Shown: positions 17,094-26,717 of the stretch, one piece after another | How the letters are laid out: each line of letters opens with the position of its first letter | Position numbering within the stretch: position 1 is the first letter of the stretch | Assembly (NCBI GenBank): GCA_963799425.1 | Contig: CAWCXA010000013.1 | Span: 186,001-250,000 of the forward strand | Reading direction: 5' to 3' | Length of the DNA stretch: 64,000 bases | Origin: CAVWSM01 sp963799425 | GTDB lineage: Bacteria > Actinomycetota > Actinomycetes > Jiangellales > Jiangellaceae | The notes under the pieces: generated by a model | Databases searched by the model: none | Told to the model about the DNA's origin: nothing | Seen by the model: only the letters and a program-made list of their open reading frames with translations | Program-made: the position numbers and the translations under genes

Positions 17094-18852
17094 CGGTCGG
17101 AGCGTCCGGCGGCTTGGCGTCGATGCCGGCCTCCTTGCGCTGCTCGGGCGTGATGGGCGCGGGCGCACCGGTGAGCGGGTCGTAGCCGCCGCCCGACTTG
17201 GGGAATGCGATGACCTCACGGATGGAGTCGGCACCGGCGAGCAGCGCGACGATGCGATCCCAGCCCAACGCGATGCCGCCGTGCGGCGGCGCGCCGTACT
17301 TGAACGCCTCGAGCAGAAAGCCGAACTTCTCCTGCGCCTCTTCCGGGCTGAGCCCCATGACATTGAAGACCCGCTGCTGGACATCGGCGCTGTGGATACG
17401 GATCGAGCCGCCGCCGATCTCGTTGCCGTTGCAGACGATGTCGTACGCGTACGCGAGCGCGTGCGCCGGGTCTTCCTCGAACCGGTCGATCCACTCCGGC
17501 TTGGGGGACGTGAACGCGTGGTGCACCGCGGTCCACTGGCCGTGCCCGACGGCGACATCGTGGGTGGTGGCGACCGACTCGAACAGCGGCGCGTCGACGA
17601 TCCACACGAACGCCCAGGCCGACTCGTCGATCAGCCCGCCACGCCGCCCGATCTCCAGGCGCGCGGCGCCGAGCAGGGGGCGCGCGACGGCTGGATCGCC
17701 GGCGGCGAAGAACACGGCGTCACCCGGCTGCGCGCCGGTGACCTTGGCGAGGCCAGCTCGCTCGTCGTCCGAGAGGTTCTTGGCGACCGGGCCGGACAGC
17801 TCGCCGTCGGCACCGACGAGCACGTAGCCGAGACCACGCGCGCCGCGCGCCTTGGCCCAGTCCTGCCAGCCGTCGAGCTCCTTGCGAGACTGCGACGCCC
17901 CGCCAGGCATGACGACCGCGCCGACGTAGGGGGCCTGGAACACCCGGAACGGCGTCTCGGTAAAGAACTCGGTGAGGTCGACGAGCTCCTGCCCGAACCT
18001 CAGATCGGGCTTGTCGCTGCCATAACGCGCCATCGCGTCGGCGTAGGTCATGCGTGGGATCGGCATCTCGATCTCGTGGCCGATCAGCCCCCACAGGGCC
18101 TGGAGTACCGACTCGGCCAGCTCGATGACGTCGTCCTGGTCGACGAAGCTCATCTCGATGTCGAGCTGGGTGAACTCCGGCTGCCGGTCGGCGCGGAAGT
18201 CCTCGTCGCGGTAACAGCGCGCGATCTGGAAGTAGCGCTCCATGCCGGCGACCATGAGCAGCTGCTTGAACAGCTGCGGGGACTGCGGTAGCGCGTACCA
18301 CGACCCTGGCTGCAGCCGCGCCGGCACCAGGAAGTCGCGCGCACCCTCGGGGGTCGAGCGGGTCAGCGTCGGTGTCTCCACCTCGACGAAGTCACGCTCG
18401 AGCAGTACGTCGCGGGCCGCCTGGTTGACCCGACTGCGCAGCCGCAAGGCGCTGGCCGGGCCGGAGCGGCGCAGGTCGAGGTAGCGGTAGTGCAGCCGTA
18501 CCTCCTCGCCGACTGTCACGTGGTCGTCGATCTGGAATGGCAAGGGAGCCGCTTCGTTGAGCACGTCGACGTCGGTCGCGATGACCTCGATGTCGCCGGT
18601 GGCCAGGTTGGGGTTGGCGTTGCCCTCAGGCCGTAGGGCGACGTCGCCCGTGATCCGTACGCAGAACTCGTTGCGCAGGCCCGCGGCCGCCTCCTCGTCA
18701 CGCACCACCACCTGCACCACACCCGAGGCGTCGCGCAGGTCGAGGAACGCGACTCCCCCGTGATCGCGCCGCCGAGCCACCCATCCGGCAAGGATGACTT
18801 TCTGACCGGCGTGGTCGGCACGCAGGGTGCCGGCCTCGTGGGTGCGGATCAC
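17068..18852 (-). CDS. aspS: Aspartyl-tRNA synthetase
   Basis: Bacterial-type class IIb synthetase. It has an N-terminal OB fold (VILAGWVARRRDHGGVAFLD), the core motifs RYLDLRRSGP, TRSTPEGARDFLVPAR, FQIARCYRDEDFRADRQPEF, the GAD insert and motif 3 GGIALGWDRIVALLAG. I chose GTG 18852 (VIRTHEAGTLR). It has AAGGAG nine bases upstream and fits the family N-terminus; an in-frame ATG at 18888 has no good ribosome site. Whether it also charges tRNA-Asn cannot be told; no gatCAB is in the window. Confidence 0.95.
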   Translation of the reverse strand: MIRTHEAGTLRADHAGQKVILAGWVARRRDHGGVAFLDLRDASGVVQVVVRDEEAAAGLRNEFCVRITGDVALRPEGNANPNLATGDIEVIATDVDVLNEAAPLPFQIDDHVTVGEEVRLHYRYLDLRRSGPASALRLRSRVNQAARDVLLERDFVEVETPTLTRSTPEGARDFLVPARLQPGSWYALPQSPQLFKQLLMVAGMERYFQIARCYRDEDFRADRQPEFTQLDIEMSFVDQDDVIELAESVLQALWGLIGHEIEMPIPRMTYADAMARYGSDKPDLRFGQELVDLTEFFTETPFRVFQAPYVGAVVMPGGASQSRKELDGWQDWAKARGARGLGYVLVGADGELSGPVAKNLSDDERAGLAKVTGAQPGDAVFFAAGDPAVARPLLGAARLEIGRRGGLIDESAWAFVWIVDAPLFESVATTHDVAVGHGQWTAVHHAFTSPKPEWIDRFEEDPAHALAYAYDIVCNGNEIGGGSIRIHSADVQQRVFNVMGLSPEEAQEKFGFLLEAFKYGAPPHGGIALGWDRIVALLAGADSIREVIAFPKSGGGYDPLTGAPAPITPEQRKEAGIDAKPPDAPTVTRDRPPL

Positions 18853-18906
18853 GTGAGAGAGCTCCTTGTCAGGGGTGGGTCGAGGCATTGTCTCAGCCGA
18901 CCGGGC

Positions 18907-20271
18907 TCAGCCTCGACCGGATATCACCGGGGCCAGGTCCTGCGCCGGCGGCTGCCAGGTGCCGGCGTCGGCGGGCACCTGCTCGCCGGAGCGGATGTCT
19001 TTCACTGTGTCGGCAGCCGTGTCTTCACCTGTGCCGGGGAACCAGACGTACGGGATGCCGCGCCGGTCGGCGTACCGGATCTGCTTGCCGTACTTCGCCG
19101 CCGTCGGCGCAACCTCGGTCGGGATGCCACGGCGGCGCAGCGCCGCAGCGACCCGGTCGCTGTCGGCCCGGCTCTCCTCGTCAGCCAGCGCCACAAGCAC
19201 GCAGGTCGGAACCGGCCGCGACACGTTGAGCGCAGCGGCGCCGAACAGCAGCCCCATCATGCGGCTTACGCCGATCGAGATGCCGGTGCCGGGGTAGCGG
19301 ACGTCGCCGGCCGTCGCCAGGTTGTCGTAGCGGCCGCCCGAGCAGATGGACCCGGACCTCTCGAACCCGCGCAGCTGGGTCTCGTAGACCGTGCCCGTGT
19401 AGTAGTCGAGCCCACGGGCGATGCGCAGATCGGCGACACACAGCCCCGGAGCGTGCTCGGCCGCCGCCTCGACGACCGACACGAGCTCGGCGAGCCCCTG
19501 GTCGAGCAGCGGATCGCTGACGCCGAGAGCTTGTACGGCGTCAGCGAACGACGCGTCCGCTGCTGAGATCTCCGCGAGAGCGAGGCAGGCCTTCGCCTGC
19601 GACTCGGTGGCGCCGGCCGTCTCGACCAGCAGGGTCGCCACCCCGTCAGGTCCGATCTTGTCGAGCCTGTCGACCGCCCGGAGGGCGGCCTCGGTGTCGT
19701 CGATGCCGATGCCGCGGTAGAAGCCCTCGTTGAGGCGGCGGTTGTTGACCTGGATGCGTACGGGCCACTCGCCGTCAGACTGACCGAGTGGGAGTCCGCC
19801 GAGCGCGTCGCCGATGATCAGCGGCATCTCGACGTCGTAGTGGAACGGCAGCTCGTCGCGGGCGACCACGTCGATGTCGGCCTGCAGGAACTCGCGGTAG
19901 CGGCCCTCCTGCGGGCGCTCGCCGCGCCAGACCTTCTGGATCTGGTAGCGGCGGAACGGGAACTGCAGGCGCCCGGCGTTCTCCAGCACGTAGCGCGCGA
20001 ACGGGACAGTCAGGTCGAAGTGCAGGCCCAGAGCATCCTCTGTCTCGACATCGTCCTCGGCGTCGGCCTGCAGGCGGCGCAGCACGTAGACCTCCTTGGA
20101 GGTCTCGCCCTTGCGCAGCAGCTGCTCAAGCGGCTCGACGGCGCGGGTCTCGAGCGGCGCGAAGCCGTACAGCTCAAAGGTGCGACGAATGCGGTCGATC
20201 ACGTACTGCTCGATCTGACGCTGCGCGGGCAGCCACTCCGGGAACCCGGAGAGGGGGGTTGGTCTGCTCAT
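18907..20271 (-). CDS. hisS: Histidyl-tRNA synthetase
   Basis: Class II synthetase of 454 residues. Motif 2 is RYQIQKVWRGERPQEGRYREF, here cited only by its ends (RYQIQK, RYREF). The histidine-specific motifs are LHFDLTVPFARYV and GLDYYTGTVYE, with SGGRYDNLA and GISIGVSRMMGL in the core and a C-terminal anticodon domain (ALRRRGIPTEVAP). No clear ribosome site precedes ATG 20271. It lies upstream of aspS on the same strand, 54 bp away. Confidence 0.95.
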   Translation of the reverse strand: MSRPTPLSGFPEWLPAQRQIEQYVIDRIRRTFELYGFAPLETRAVEPLEQLLRKGETSKEVYVLRRLQADAEDDVETEDALGLHFDLTVPFARYVLENAGRLQFPFRRYQIQKVWRGERPQEGRYREFLQADIDVVARDELPFHYDVEMPLIIGDALGGLPLGQSDGEWPVRIQVNNRRLNEGFYRGIGIDDTEAALRAVDRLDKIGPDGVATLLVETAGATESQAKACLALAEISAADASFADAVQALGVSDPLLDQGLAELVSVVEAAAEHAPGLCVADLRIARGLDYYTGTVYETQLRGFERSGSICSGGRYDNLATAGDVRYPGTGISIGVSRMMGLLFGAAALNVSRPVPTCVLVALADEESRADSDRVAAALRRRGIPTEVAPTAAKYGKQIRYADRRGIPYVWFPGTGEDTAADTVKDIRSGEQVPADAGTWQPPAQDLAPVISGRG

Positions 20272-20288
20272 TAGTGGACGTACCAGCC

Positions 20289-20987
20289 TCAGGTTGGAGT
20301 GCCGAAGAGTCGCGCGGTCACTTGAAGATACGGGTTGGTGGCGCGCTCGCGGCCGATCGTGGTGGCGGGACCGTGGCCGGGCAGGACGACGGTGTCGTCA
20401 TGCAGCGGCAGAATCTTGCTCGTAAGGCTGCGCTGCATGGCGGCGAAGTCGCCGCCCGGCAGGTCGGTGCGGCCGATGCTGCCCGCAAAGAGCACGTCGC
20501 CGGACAGGCAGAGCTCCGCATCGGGAGCAGCGTCGGCTTCGCTGGGCAGCCGGAAAAGCACCGACCCCTCGGTATGACCTGGTGCGTGGTCGACGGTGAG
20601 CGCTAGACCCGCGATGGTGAGCGTGCCGCCGTCGCTGAGCGGACGCACGTCGTCGGGCTCGGCCCATGGCAGGCCGCCGAGGAGCGCGGCCGGGTCGATC
20701 GAGCTGATCGCCTTGGTCGGGTCCGCCAGCAGGTCACGGTCGTCCGGGTGGATGTAGGCGGGTACGCCGCGTGCGCCACAGACCGGTGTGACGGAGAACG
20801 TGTGGTCGAGGTGCCCGTGTGTCAGCAGGACGGCCCGCGGCTGCAGCCGATGCTCACGTAGCGCCTCGTCGAGCCGGTCGATCACACCGATCCCCGGGTC
20901 GACGACGACGCACTCCTCGCCAGGCGCCCGAGCCACCACATAACAGTTGGTCGCGAACGCCTGCGCTGGGATCGACACGACGAGCAC
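20289..20987 (-). CDS. Metallo-beta-lactamase-fold hydrolase (glyoxalase II-like)
   Basis: A 232-residue MBL-fold hydrolase. Metal ligands are visible in LLTHGHLDHT (HxHxDH), the His of DHAPGHTEGS, the Asp of CLSGDVLFAGSIGRTD and the His of VLPGHGPAT. Such proteins hydrolyse thioesters such as S-lactoylglutathione or mycothiol/bacillithiol conjugates; the true substrate is unknown. GTG 20987 is preferred over GTG 20996 because GGAAGG lies eight bases upstream of it. It sits 18 bp upstream of hisS in the conserved order. Confidence 0.88.
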   Translation of the reverse strand: MLVVSIPAQAFATNCYVVARAPGEECVVVDPGIGVIDRLDEALREHRLQPRAVLLTHGHLDHTFSVTPVCGARGVPAYIHPDDRDLLADPTKAISSIDPAALLGGLPWAEPDDVRPLSDGGTLTIAGLALTVDHAPGHTEGSVLFRLPSEADAAPDAELCLSGDVLFAGSIGRTDLPGGDFAAMQRSLTSKILPLHDDTVVLPGHGPATTIGRERATNPYLQVTARLFGTPT

Positions 20988-21102
20988 CCAGGTCACCTTC
21001 CAGCAACAGTTCGGCCATGAGATCAGGCATGTGCCAGCCGCCCGTACGAGGGTATCGGTTGGGCTTGCCTAGACTGTGCCGCGACCATCGAGGAGGATGT
21101 CC

Positions 21103-21903
21103 GTGCCGACCAAGAGCAAGCGGCGTCGCGAGATTGCCCGCCGGAACTACGAGAGGTGGCAGGCGCGCCGCGCCGAGGATGCCGCCAAGCGCCACCGGCG
21201 GCGGCGGATCGTGCTGTCCCTCGTCCTGACCGTCACGCTGGTGGCGTTCGTCGCCGGCGGGGCCTGGTGGCTGGGCGCCTTCGATGACGACGAGGACCCG
21301 GCCGCGCTGACGGACGGCGGCGAGACCCGAGTGACCAATGCGTGCACCTGGACCGACGCCCCCGGTGAGTCCGAGAAGGACCTCGGTCGCCCGCCAGCGA
21401 CGCCGATCGCCCTCGACCAGAACTGGAATGCCTCCCTGTCGCTCAACGGCAAGCCGGTGACCGTGCAACTCGACGCTTCCCAGGCGTGGTGCACCGTGTC
21501 GGCGCTGAAGTTCTTGGCAGACAGCAACTTCTACGACGCCACCCCGTGCCACCGCCTGACGACCAGTGACACGCTCAAGGTGCTGCAGTGCGGTGACCCG
21601 ACGGGGACTGGCCAGGGTGGGCCTGGGTTCCGCATGGAGGCCGAGGCGCTAGGCACGGCGTCCTACCCCGTCGGCACGATCGCCATGGCCAACGCCGGCG
21701 AGGGCCCCACCACGGGCAGCCAGTTCTTCATCGTGTGGGGCGAGTCGCCGGGGCTGTCGCCCAGCTACACCGTGGTCGGGCACGTGACGACCGGCATCGA
21801 AAACGTTCAGGAGATCGCCGCTGCGGGTGTTACCGGGGGCGGGCAGGATGGAGCTCCCGCCCAGCCAGTAACGCTCGACGACTTCAGTGTCACCGCAGGG
21901 TGA
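21103..21903 (+). CDS. Membrane-anchored cyclophilin-type peptidyl-prolyl isomerase
   Basis: A 266-residue protein with a basic cytoplasmic start (VPTKSKRRREIARRNYERWQ), one membrane helix (about residues 36-58) and an extracytoplasmic cyclophilin domain. Active-site blocks are NFYDATPCHRL, GGPGFRMEAE and AMANAGEGPTTGSQFFI; CHRL replaces the more common FHRV. AGGAGG six bases upstream fixes GTG 21103 as the start rather than the ATG at 21097. It probably folds exported proteins. It is divergent from the MBL-fold gene and 32 bp ahead of the DUF349 gene. Confidence 0.9.
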   Translation: MPTKSKRRREIARRNYERWQARRAEDAAKRHRRRRIVLSLVLTVTLVAFVAGGAWWLGAFDDDEDPAALTDGGETRVTNACTWTDAPGESEKDLGRPPATPIALDQNWNASLSLNGKPVTVQLDASQAWCTVSALKFLADSNFYDATPCHRLTTSDTLKVLQCGDPTGTGQGGPGFRMEAEALGTASYPVGTIAMANAGEGPTTGSQFFIVWGESPGLSPSYTVVGHVTTGIENVQEIAAAGVTGGGQDGAPAQPVTLDDFSVTAG

Positions 21904-21935
21904 CGCCGCAGAGTCTGGAAACGAAGGACGGCCCA

Positions 21936-23430
21936 GTGACCGAGCACCCCGAGACCACCGGCAGCACCGAGCAGCCACCTGCCGAGCAGCAGGCTGCTAC
22001 GGCGAGCGTGCCACCGGTCGAGGAGGTGCTCGCGGTCGAGGAGGTGCTCGCGGTCGAGGAGGTGGTCCCGGTCGAGGAAGCGGTCCCGGTCGAGGAAACA
22101 GCCGGTCGAGGAGACACAGCCGGTCGAGGAGACACAGCCGGTCGAGGAGACACAGCCGCTGGCTCCGGAGCCGCAGCCGGTGGCGGACGCGGGCCCCACG
22201 GTGGCCGAGAACGCCTGGGGGCGCGTGACCGACGACGGATCCGTCTACCTACGTCGTACCTCGGGCGAGCTGCTCATCGGGTCCTGGCAGACCGGCGATC
22301 CGCAGGAGGCGCTGGAGTTCTACGGCCGGCGCTTCGACGACCTGATGGTGCAGGTCGAGCTCGTCGACAAGCGCCTCGCCGCCGGCTCGGCGTCGCCGGA
22401 GGACGCGGTGACGGTCGTACGCCGGGTGCGCGACGCGATCGCCACCCCGCAGGCGATCGGCGACATCGACGGCCTCGTTGGGCGGCTCGAGGCCCTCGAG
22501 TCCGAGGTCGCGCGCCGTCGCGAGCAACGCCGCGCCGCGCGGGCGCAGGCGCTCGAGGAGGCGCGAGTCGCCAAGGAGGCCATCGCCGCCGAGGCCGAGC
22601 AGATCGCCGAGAGCAGCGACTGGCGCCGCGGAGCCGACCGGCTGCGGGCGCTTCTTGACCAGTGGAAGTCGCTGCCGCGGCTCGATCGCGCAACCGACGA
22701 TGTGCTCTGGCGGCGGTTCTCGACTGCCCGCACGCACTACACGCGCCGACGCAAGGCACACTTCGCCGAGGTCGGTGAGCGGCGTGAGGAGGCCCGCTCG
22801 GTCAAGGAGTCGCTGGTCACGGAGGCCGAGGCCCTGGCCGGCTCGACCGATTGGGCCGAGACGGCGCGCACGTTCCGTGACCTCATGGCGCGCTGGAAGG
22901 CCGCCGGCGGGGCGCCCCGCGGCGTCGAGGACCAGCTCTGGTCCCGCTTCAGGGCCGCACAGGACGGCTTCTTCGCCGCCCGCCAGGAAGCGCAGAGCGC
23001 TCGCGACACTGAGTTCAGCGCCAACCTGCAGGCCAAGGAGGCGCTGCTCGTCGAGGCCGAGGCGCTGGTGCCTGTGACCGACTGGAAGGCCGCAAGGGGT
23101 GCGCTGCGCAGCATCCAGGACCGCTGGGAGGCGGCGGGCAAGGTGCCGCGCGAGGCGATGCGTTCAGTCGAGGCTCGGCTGCGCAAGATCGAAGACGCCG
23201 TACGCGGCGCCGAGGAGTCCGACTGGCGCCGCACCAACCCGGAGGCACGCGCCCGCGCGGAGGACACGGTCGCGCAGCTCCGCAGCTCGATCGAGGACCT
23301 CGAGGGCCGCGCTGCCGCGGCCACCGCCAAGGGAGATCAGCGTGGCGTCAGCGAAGCCGAGGCCGCCCTGGACACTCGGCGGGCCTGGCTGGCCGAGGCG
23401 GAGAAGGCGTTGGCCGACTTCGGCGGCTGA
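21936..23430 (+). CDS. DUF349 coiled-coil protein with an apparent frameshift
   Basis: GTG 21936 (GAAGGA upstream) opens a frame reading VTEHPETTGSTEQPP, then VEEVLA/VEEVVP repeats. At 22097-22102 one repeat unit is 2 nt shorter than its neighbours, which throws the frame into nonsense. Restoring two bases gives VEETQP repeats joined to PEPQPVADAGPTVAENAWGR. The intact body from GTG 22180 (416 aa) has several DUF349 repeats (SSDWRRGADRLRALLDQWKS; STDWAETARTFRDLMARWK; VTDWKAARGALRSIQDRW). The function is unknown. Either a real frameshift with internal initiation, slippage in the repeats, or a sequence error is possible. Confidence 0.8.
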
Positions 23431-23467
23431 GTGGGCAGCGGCTGCGCGCGCCGTCGACCGCCAGCCC

Positions 23468-23590
23468 GATTGGCTGAGGGCGGCCCTGCGCCAATCCCGC
23501 GTTTGGCTGAGGGCGCCCCTGCGCCAATAGGTCCGCTAGAGGGCGGCCCTGCGCCAATCCCGTGTTGCTAGAGGGCGGCCCTGCGCCAAT
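23468..23590. repeat. Four-copy tandem hairpin array between DUF349 gene and relA
   Basis: Four near-identical units end at 23495, 23528, 23558 and 23590 (spacing 33, 30 and 32 bp), each close to GAGGGCGGCCCTGCGCCAAT. In units 1 and 2 TTGGC pairs with GCCAA around a GGGC core, so each can form a hairpin. The last unit ends on the relA TGA. The array separates two convergent genes and may act as a bidirectional terminator; no T-tracts are seen. Confidence 0.85.
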
Positions 23591-25959
23591 CAGGGCCGGG
23601 TGCTGGTGACCCGGTAGACGTCGAACACGCCCTCGACGCCGCGTACGGCACGCAGCACGTGGCCGAGGTGCGCAGGATCGCCCATCTCGAACGTGAACCG
23701 CGACTTTGCGATGCGGTCGCGCGTCGTGGTCACCGACGCCGACAGGATGTTGACGTGCTGGTCGGAGAGCACGCGCGTGACGTCCGAGAGCAGCCGGGCC
23801 CGGTCTAGCGCCTCGACCTGGATCGCCACGAGGAAGACCGACGACGCAGTGGGTGCCCACTCGACGTCGACCATGCGGCCCTCTTGTGCTTTGAGCGCCC
23901 CGACGTTGACGCAGTCGCCGCGGTGCACGGATACGCCCGCGCCACGGGTCACGAAGCCAACGATGTCGTCGCCGGGCACGGGGGTGCAGCAACGAGCCAG
24001 CTTGACCCAGACGTCGGACACACCCTTGACGACGACACCCGGGTCGCCGGTGGTGCGCCGCCGCCGCTCGAACGTCTCGATCGCGGTGACGGCCTCAGCG
24101 GCGTCCTCCGCCGTGCCTTCCTCGCCGCCGAGCGATTGTACGAGGCGCTGCACGACGCTCTGCGCCGACACGTGGCCCTCGCCAACCGCGGCGTACAACG
24201 CGGAGATGTCCGGGTAGCGCAACTCCCCCGCCACCGCGGTCAGCATCTCGGCGGACAGCATCCGCTGCAGCGGCAGGTCCTGCTTTCGCATGGCTCGGGC
24301 GATGGCGTCCTTGCCCCGCTCGATCGCGTCCTCGCGGCGTTCCTTGGAGAACCACTGGCGAATCTTGTTGCGTGCTCGTGCGCTCTTGACGAACCCCAGC
24401 CAGTCGCGGCTGGGCCCCGCGCCCTGCGCCTTCGAGGTGAACACCTCGACGACGTCGCCGTTCTGAAGTGTCGACTCGAGAGGGACCAGCCGACCGTTGA
24501 CCCGGGCGCCGATGGTGCGGTGGCCCACCTCCGTGTGCACGGCGTAGGCAAAGTCGAGCGGGGTCGCTTCAGCCGGCAGCGCGATGACGTCGCCCTTCGG
24601 CGTGAAGACGTAGACCTCGGTGGAGGTGATCTCGAAGCGCAGCGAGTCGAGGAACTCGCCCGGATCCTCGGTCTCCTTCTGCCAGTCGAGCAGCTGCCGC
24701 AGCCACGCCATGTCGTTGGCGGCGGCGCCCTGTGCCTGCTTGGCGCCGGCGACGGTCAGGTCGACTTCCTTGCCAGCGTTGGCCTCTTCCTTGTACTTCC
24801 AGTGCGCCGCGACGCCGTACTCGGCGCGGTGGTGCATCGCGTGCGTGCGAATCTGGAGCTCGACCGGCTTGCCCTCCGGCCCCACGACAGTGGTGTGCAG
24901 CGACTGGTACATGTTGAACTTCGGCATGGCGACGAAGTCCTTGAACCGCCCGGGAAGCGGGTTCCACCTGGCATGCAGGATGCCCAACACGGCGTAACAG
25001 TCGCGGACGCTCTCGACCAGGATGCGAATGCCGACCAGGTCGTAGATGTCGGCGAAGTCGCGACCCCGCACGATCATCTTCTGGTAGATCGAGTAGTAGT
25101 GCTTGGGCCGGCCGGTGACCTTGGGGCGAATTTTGGCCGCGCGCAGGTCGGCCTGCACCTGCTCGACGACCGTGGCGAGGTATTCGTCACGCGACGGTGC
25201 GCGCTCGGCCACCAGCCGCACGATCTCGTCGTAGACCTTGGGGTGCAGGGTGGCGAAGGACAGGTCCTCGAGCTCCCACTTGATGGTGTTCATGCCCAGC
25301 CGGTGGGCCAGCGGGGCATAGATCTCAAGGGTCTCGCGTGCCTTGCGCTGCGCGTTCTCCTTGGTCACGTAGCGCCACGTGCGGGCGTTGTGCAGGCGGT
25401 CGGCCAGCTTGATCAGCAGGACGCGGATGTCCTTGGCCATAGCGACGACCATCTTGCGTACGGTCTCGGCCTGCGCCGCGTCGCCGTACTTGACCTTGTC
25501 CAGCTTGGTGACGCCATCGACGAGCATCGCGATCTCGTCACCGAAGTCGACGCGCAACTGGTCGAGGGAGTATTCGGTGTCCTCAACGGTGTCGTGCAGC
25601 AGAGCAGCGGCCAACACCGGCGGTGTCATGCCCAGCTCGGCAAGAATCGTGGCGACGGCGACCGGGTGCGTGATGTAGGGGTCGCCCGACTTGCGGAGCT
25701 GACCCTCGTGCGCCTTTGCCGCGATCTCGTAGGCCTGCTCGATGACGCTCAGGTCGGCCTTGGGATGTGTGGCGCGGACGACACGGTAGAGCGGCTCGAG
25801 CACGGGATTGGCGGGGCCGCGGTTGGCCGTCAACCGGGCGAGCCGGGCGCGCACCCGGGCAGGCGCCGACGCCGACGGCGCCCCAGTGGGCGCGGCGTCG
25901 AGCGGCGGAGCCTCGGCAGCAGATGCCGTGGCGGCAGGTGCTGCGCGCTCGTCGGCCAC
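23590..25959 (-). CDS. relA: Bifunctional (p)ppGpp synthetase/hydrolase (Rel/RSH)
   Basis: Long RSH enzyme of 789 residues that makes and degrades (p)ppGpp in response to starvation. In order: a disordered N-terminus, the HD hydrolase (HDTVEDT near residue 120; KLADRLHNART), the synthetase (GRPKHYYSIYQKM and YDLVGIRI near 280-310, then MPKFNMYQSLHTTVVGP), TGS (TEVYVFTPKGDVIALP near 445), the conserved-cysteine region (LARCCTPVPGDDIVGF) and a C-terminal ACT domain. Both catalytic sites look intact. It lies downstream of apt. Confidence 0.97.
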   Translation of the reverse strand: MADERAAPAATASAAEAPPLDAAPTGAPSASAPARVRARLARLTANRGPANPVLEPLYRVVRATHPKADLSVIEQAYEIAAKAHEGQLRKSGDPYITHPVAVATILAELGMTPPVLAAALLHDTVEDTEYSLDQLRVDFGDEIAMLVDGVTKLDKVKYGDAAQAETVRKMVVAMAKDIRVLLIKLADRLHNARTWRYVTKENAQRKARETLEIYAPLAHRLGMNTIKWELEDLSFATLHPKVYDEIVRLVAERAPSRDEYLATVVEQVQADLRAAKIRPKVTGRPKHYYSIYQKMIVRGRDFADIYDLVGIRILVESVRDCYAVLGILHARWNPLPGRFKDFVAMPKFNMYQSLHTTVVGPEGKPVELQIRTHAMHHRAEYGVAAHWKYKEEANAGKEVDLTVAGAKQAQGAAANDMAWLRQLLDWQKETEDPGEFLDSLRFEITSTEVYVFTPKGDVIALPAEATPLDFAYAVHTEVGHRTIGARVNGRLVPLESTLQNGDVVEVFTSKAQGAGPSRDWLGFVKSARARNKIRQWFSKERREDAIERGKDAIARAMRKQDLPLQRMLSAEMLTAVAGELRYPDISALYAAVGEGHVSAQSVVQRLVQSLGGEEGTAEDAAEAVTAIETFERRRRTTGDPGVVVKGVSDVWVKLARCCTPVPGDDIVGFVTRGAGVSVHRGDCVNVGALKAQEGRMVDVEWAPTASSVFLVAIQVEALDRARLLSDVTRVLSDQHVNILSASVTTTRDRIAKSRFTFEMGDPAHLGHVLRAVRGVEGVFDVYRVTSTRP

Positions 25960-26036
25960 AGGCGACTCCTTAGACGGGCCAGGTAACCAGTCTACGGAGC
26001 GGTCCTAACCGCCTCGAAATTCCCGGGCCATCCGCT

Positions 26037-26087
26037 CGATCTTGAGACACGACGCGGTGCTCGATGCCCGCGGATGCCTCAAGATCG
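26037..26087. repeat. Inverted repeat between apt and relA
   Basis: CGATCTTGAG (26037-26046) and CTCAAGATCG (26078-26087) are perfect 10-bp arms around a 31-nt loop, itself partly self-complementary. It lies 20 bp beyond the apt stop on the minus strand. It could end apt transcription or be an interspersed palindrome, as AAGATC also occurs in the palindromes near 12.1 and 13.3 kb. Confidence 0.55.
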
Positions 26088-26106
26088 CCCGAGGGGTCGC
26101 GCCGGG

Positions 26107-26658
26107 TCAGACCGTAAGGAGTGCGGTGAGGGGCAGGGAGCCCGTTTTGGCCCGTCCGCCCAGGAAGCCCAGCTCCATCAGCACGCTCACCCCGGCGACG
26201 ATCGCCCCGGCCTGCTCCACCAGCGCACTGGTCGCGGCCACCGTGCCACCCGTGGCCAGCACGTCATCGACGATCAGCACCCGGTCGCCCGGGTCGAGAG
26301 CGTCGGCGTGGATCTCGATCGTGGCCTCGCCGTACTCAAGCGAGTAAGACTCCGAGTGCACCTCGCGGGGCAGCTTGCCGGCCTTGCGTACGGGGACGAA
26401 GCCCGCCCCCAGCGCCAACGCCACCGGAGCAGCAAGGATGAACCCGCGCGCCTCGATGCCAACCACCTTGTCGACGATGACAGCGGCGCCTGCACGGCCG
26501 GGCTCGGCCAGTGACTGCACGGTCGCCTGGAAGGCAGCGTGATCGGCCAGCAGCGGGGTGATGTCCTTGAACATCACCCCCGGCTGGGGCCAGTCGGGCA
26601 CGTCGACGATGAGTTCGGTCAGGCGCTGGCGCAGATCGATCTCTGGTTGTCCGGTCAC
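26107..26658 (-). CDS. apt: Adenine phosphoribosyltransferase
   Basis: Salvages adenine to AMP with PRPP. Motifs: VPDWPQPGVMFKDITPLL (N-terminal hood), DKVVGIEARGFILAAPVA, VPVRKAGKLPREV and the PRPP loop VLIVDDVLATGGT. From GTG 26658 (GAGGGA just upstream) the protein has 183 residues, near the family norm. An in-frame GTG at 26721 overlaps the secF stop as GTGA and would add 21 non-conserved residues; it could be used through coupling. It sits between secF and relA, as in other actinobacteria. Confidence 0.93.
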   Translation of the reverse strand: MTGQPEIDLRQRLTELIVDVPDWPQPGVMFKDITPLLADHAAFQATVQSLAEPGRAGAAVIVDKVVGIEARGFILAAPVALALGAGFVPVRKAGKLPREVHSESYSLEYGEATIEIHADALDPGDRVLIVDDVLATGGTVAATSALVEQAGAIVAGVSVLMELGFLGGRAKTGSLPLTALLTV

Positions 26659-26717
26659 GCTTCCCTCGTCACCAAGGAACGGTGCGTCGGCTCGCCGGTC
26701 CGCGCCCACGGAGGGGG

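Noticed and set aside
23468..23590. Tandem units considered as a CRISPR array
   Set aside because: The units are contiguous hairpins with no unique 30-40 nt spacers and no cas genes nearby.
23884..25986. 700-codon plus-strand open frame opposite relA
   Set aside because: No family features; the minus strand is an intact RSH protein, so this is a codon-bias shadow.
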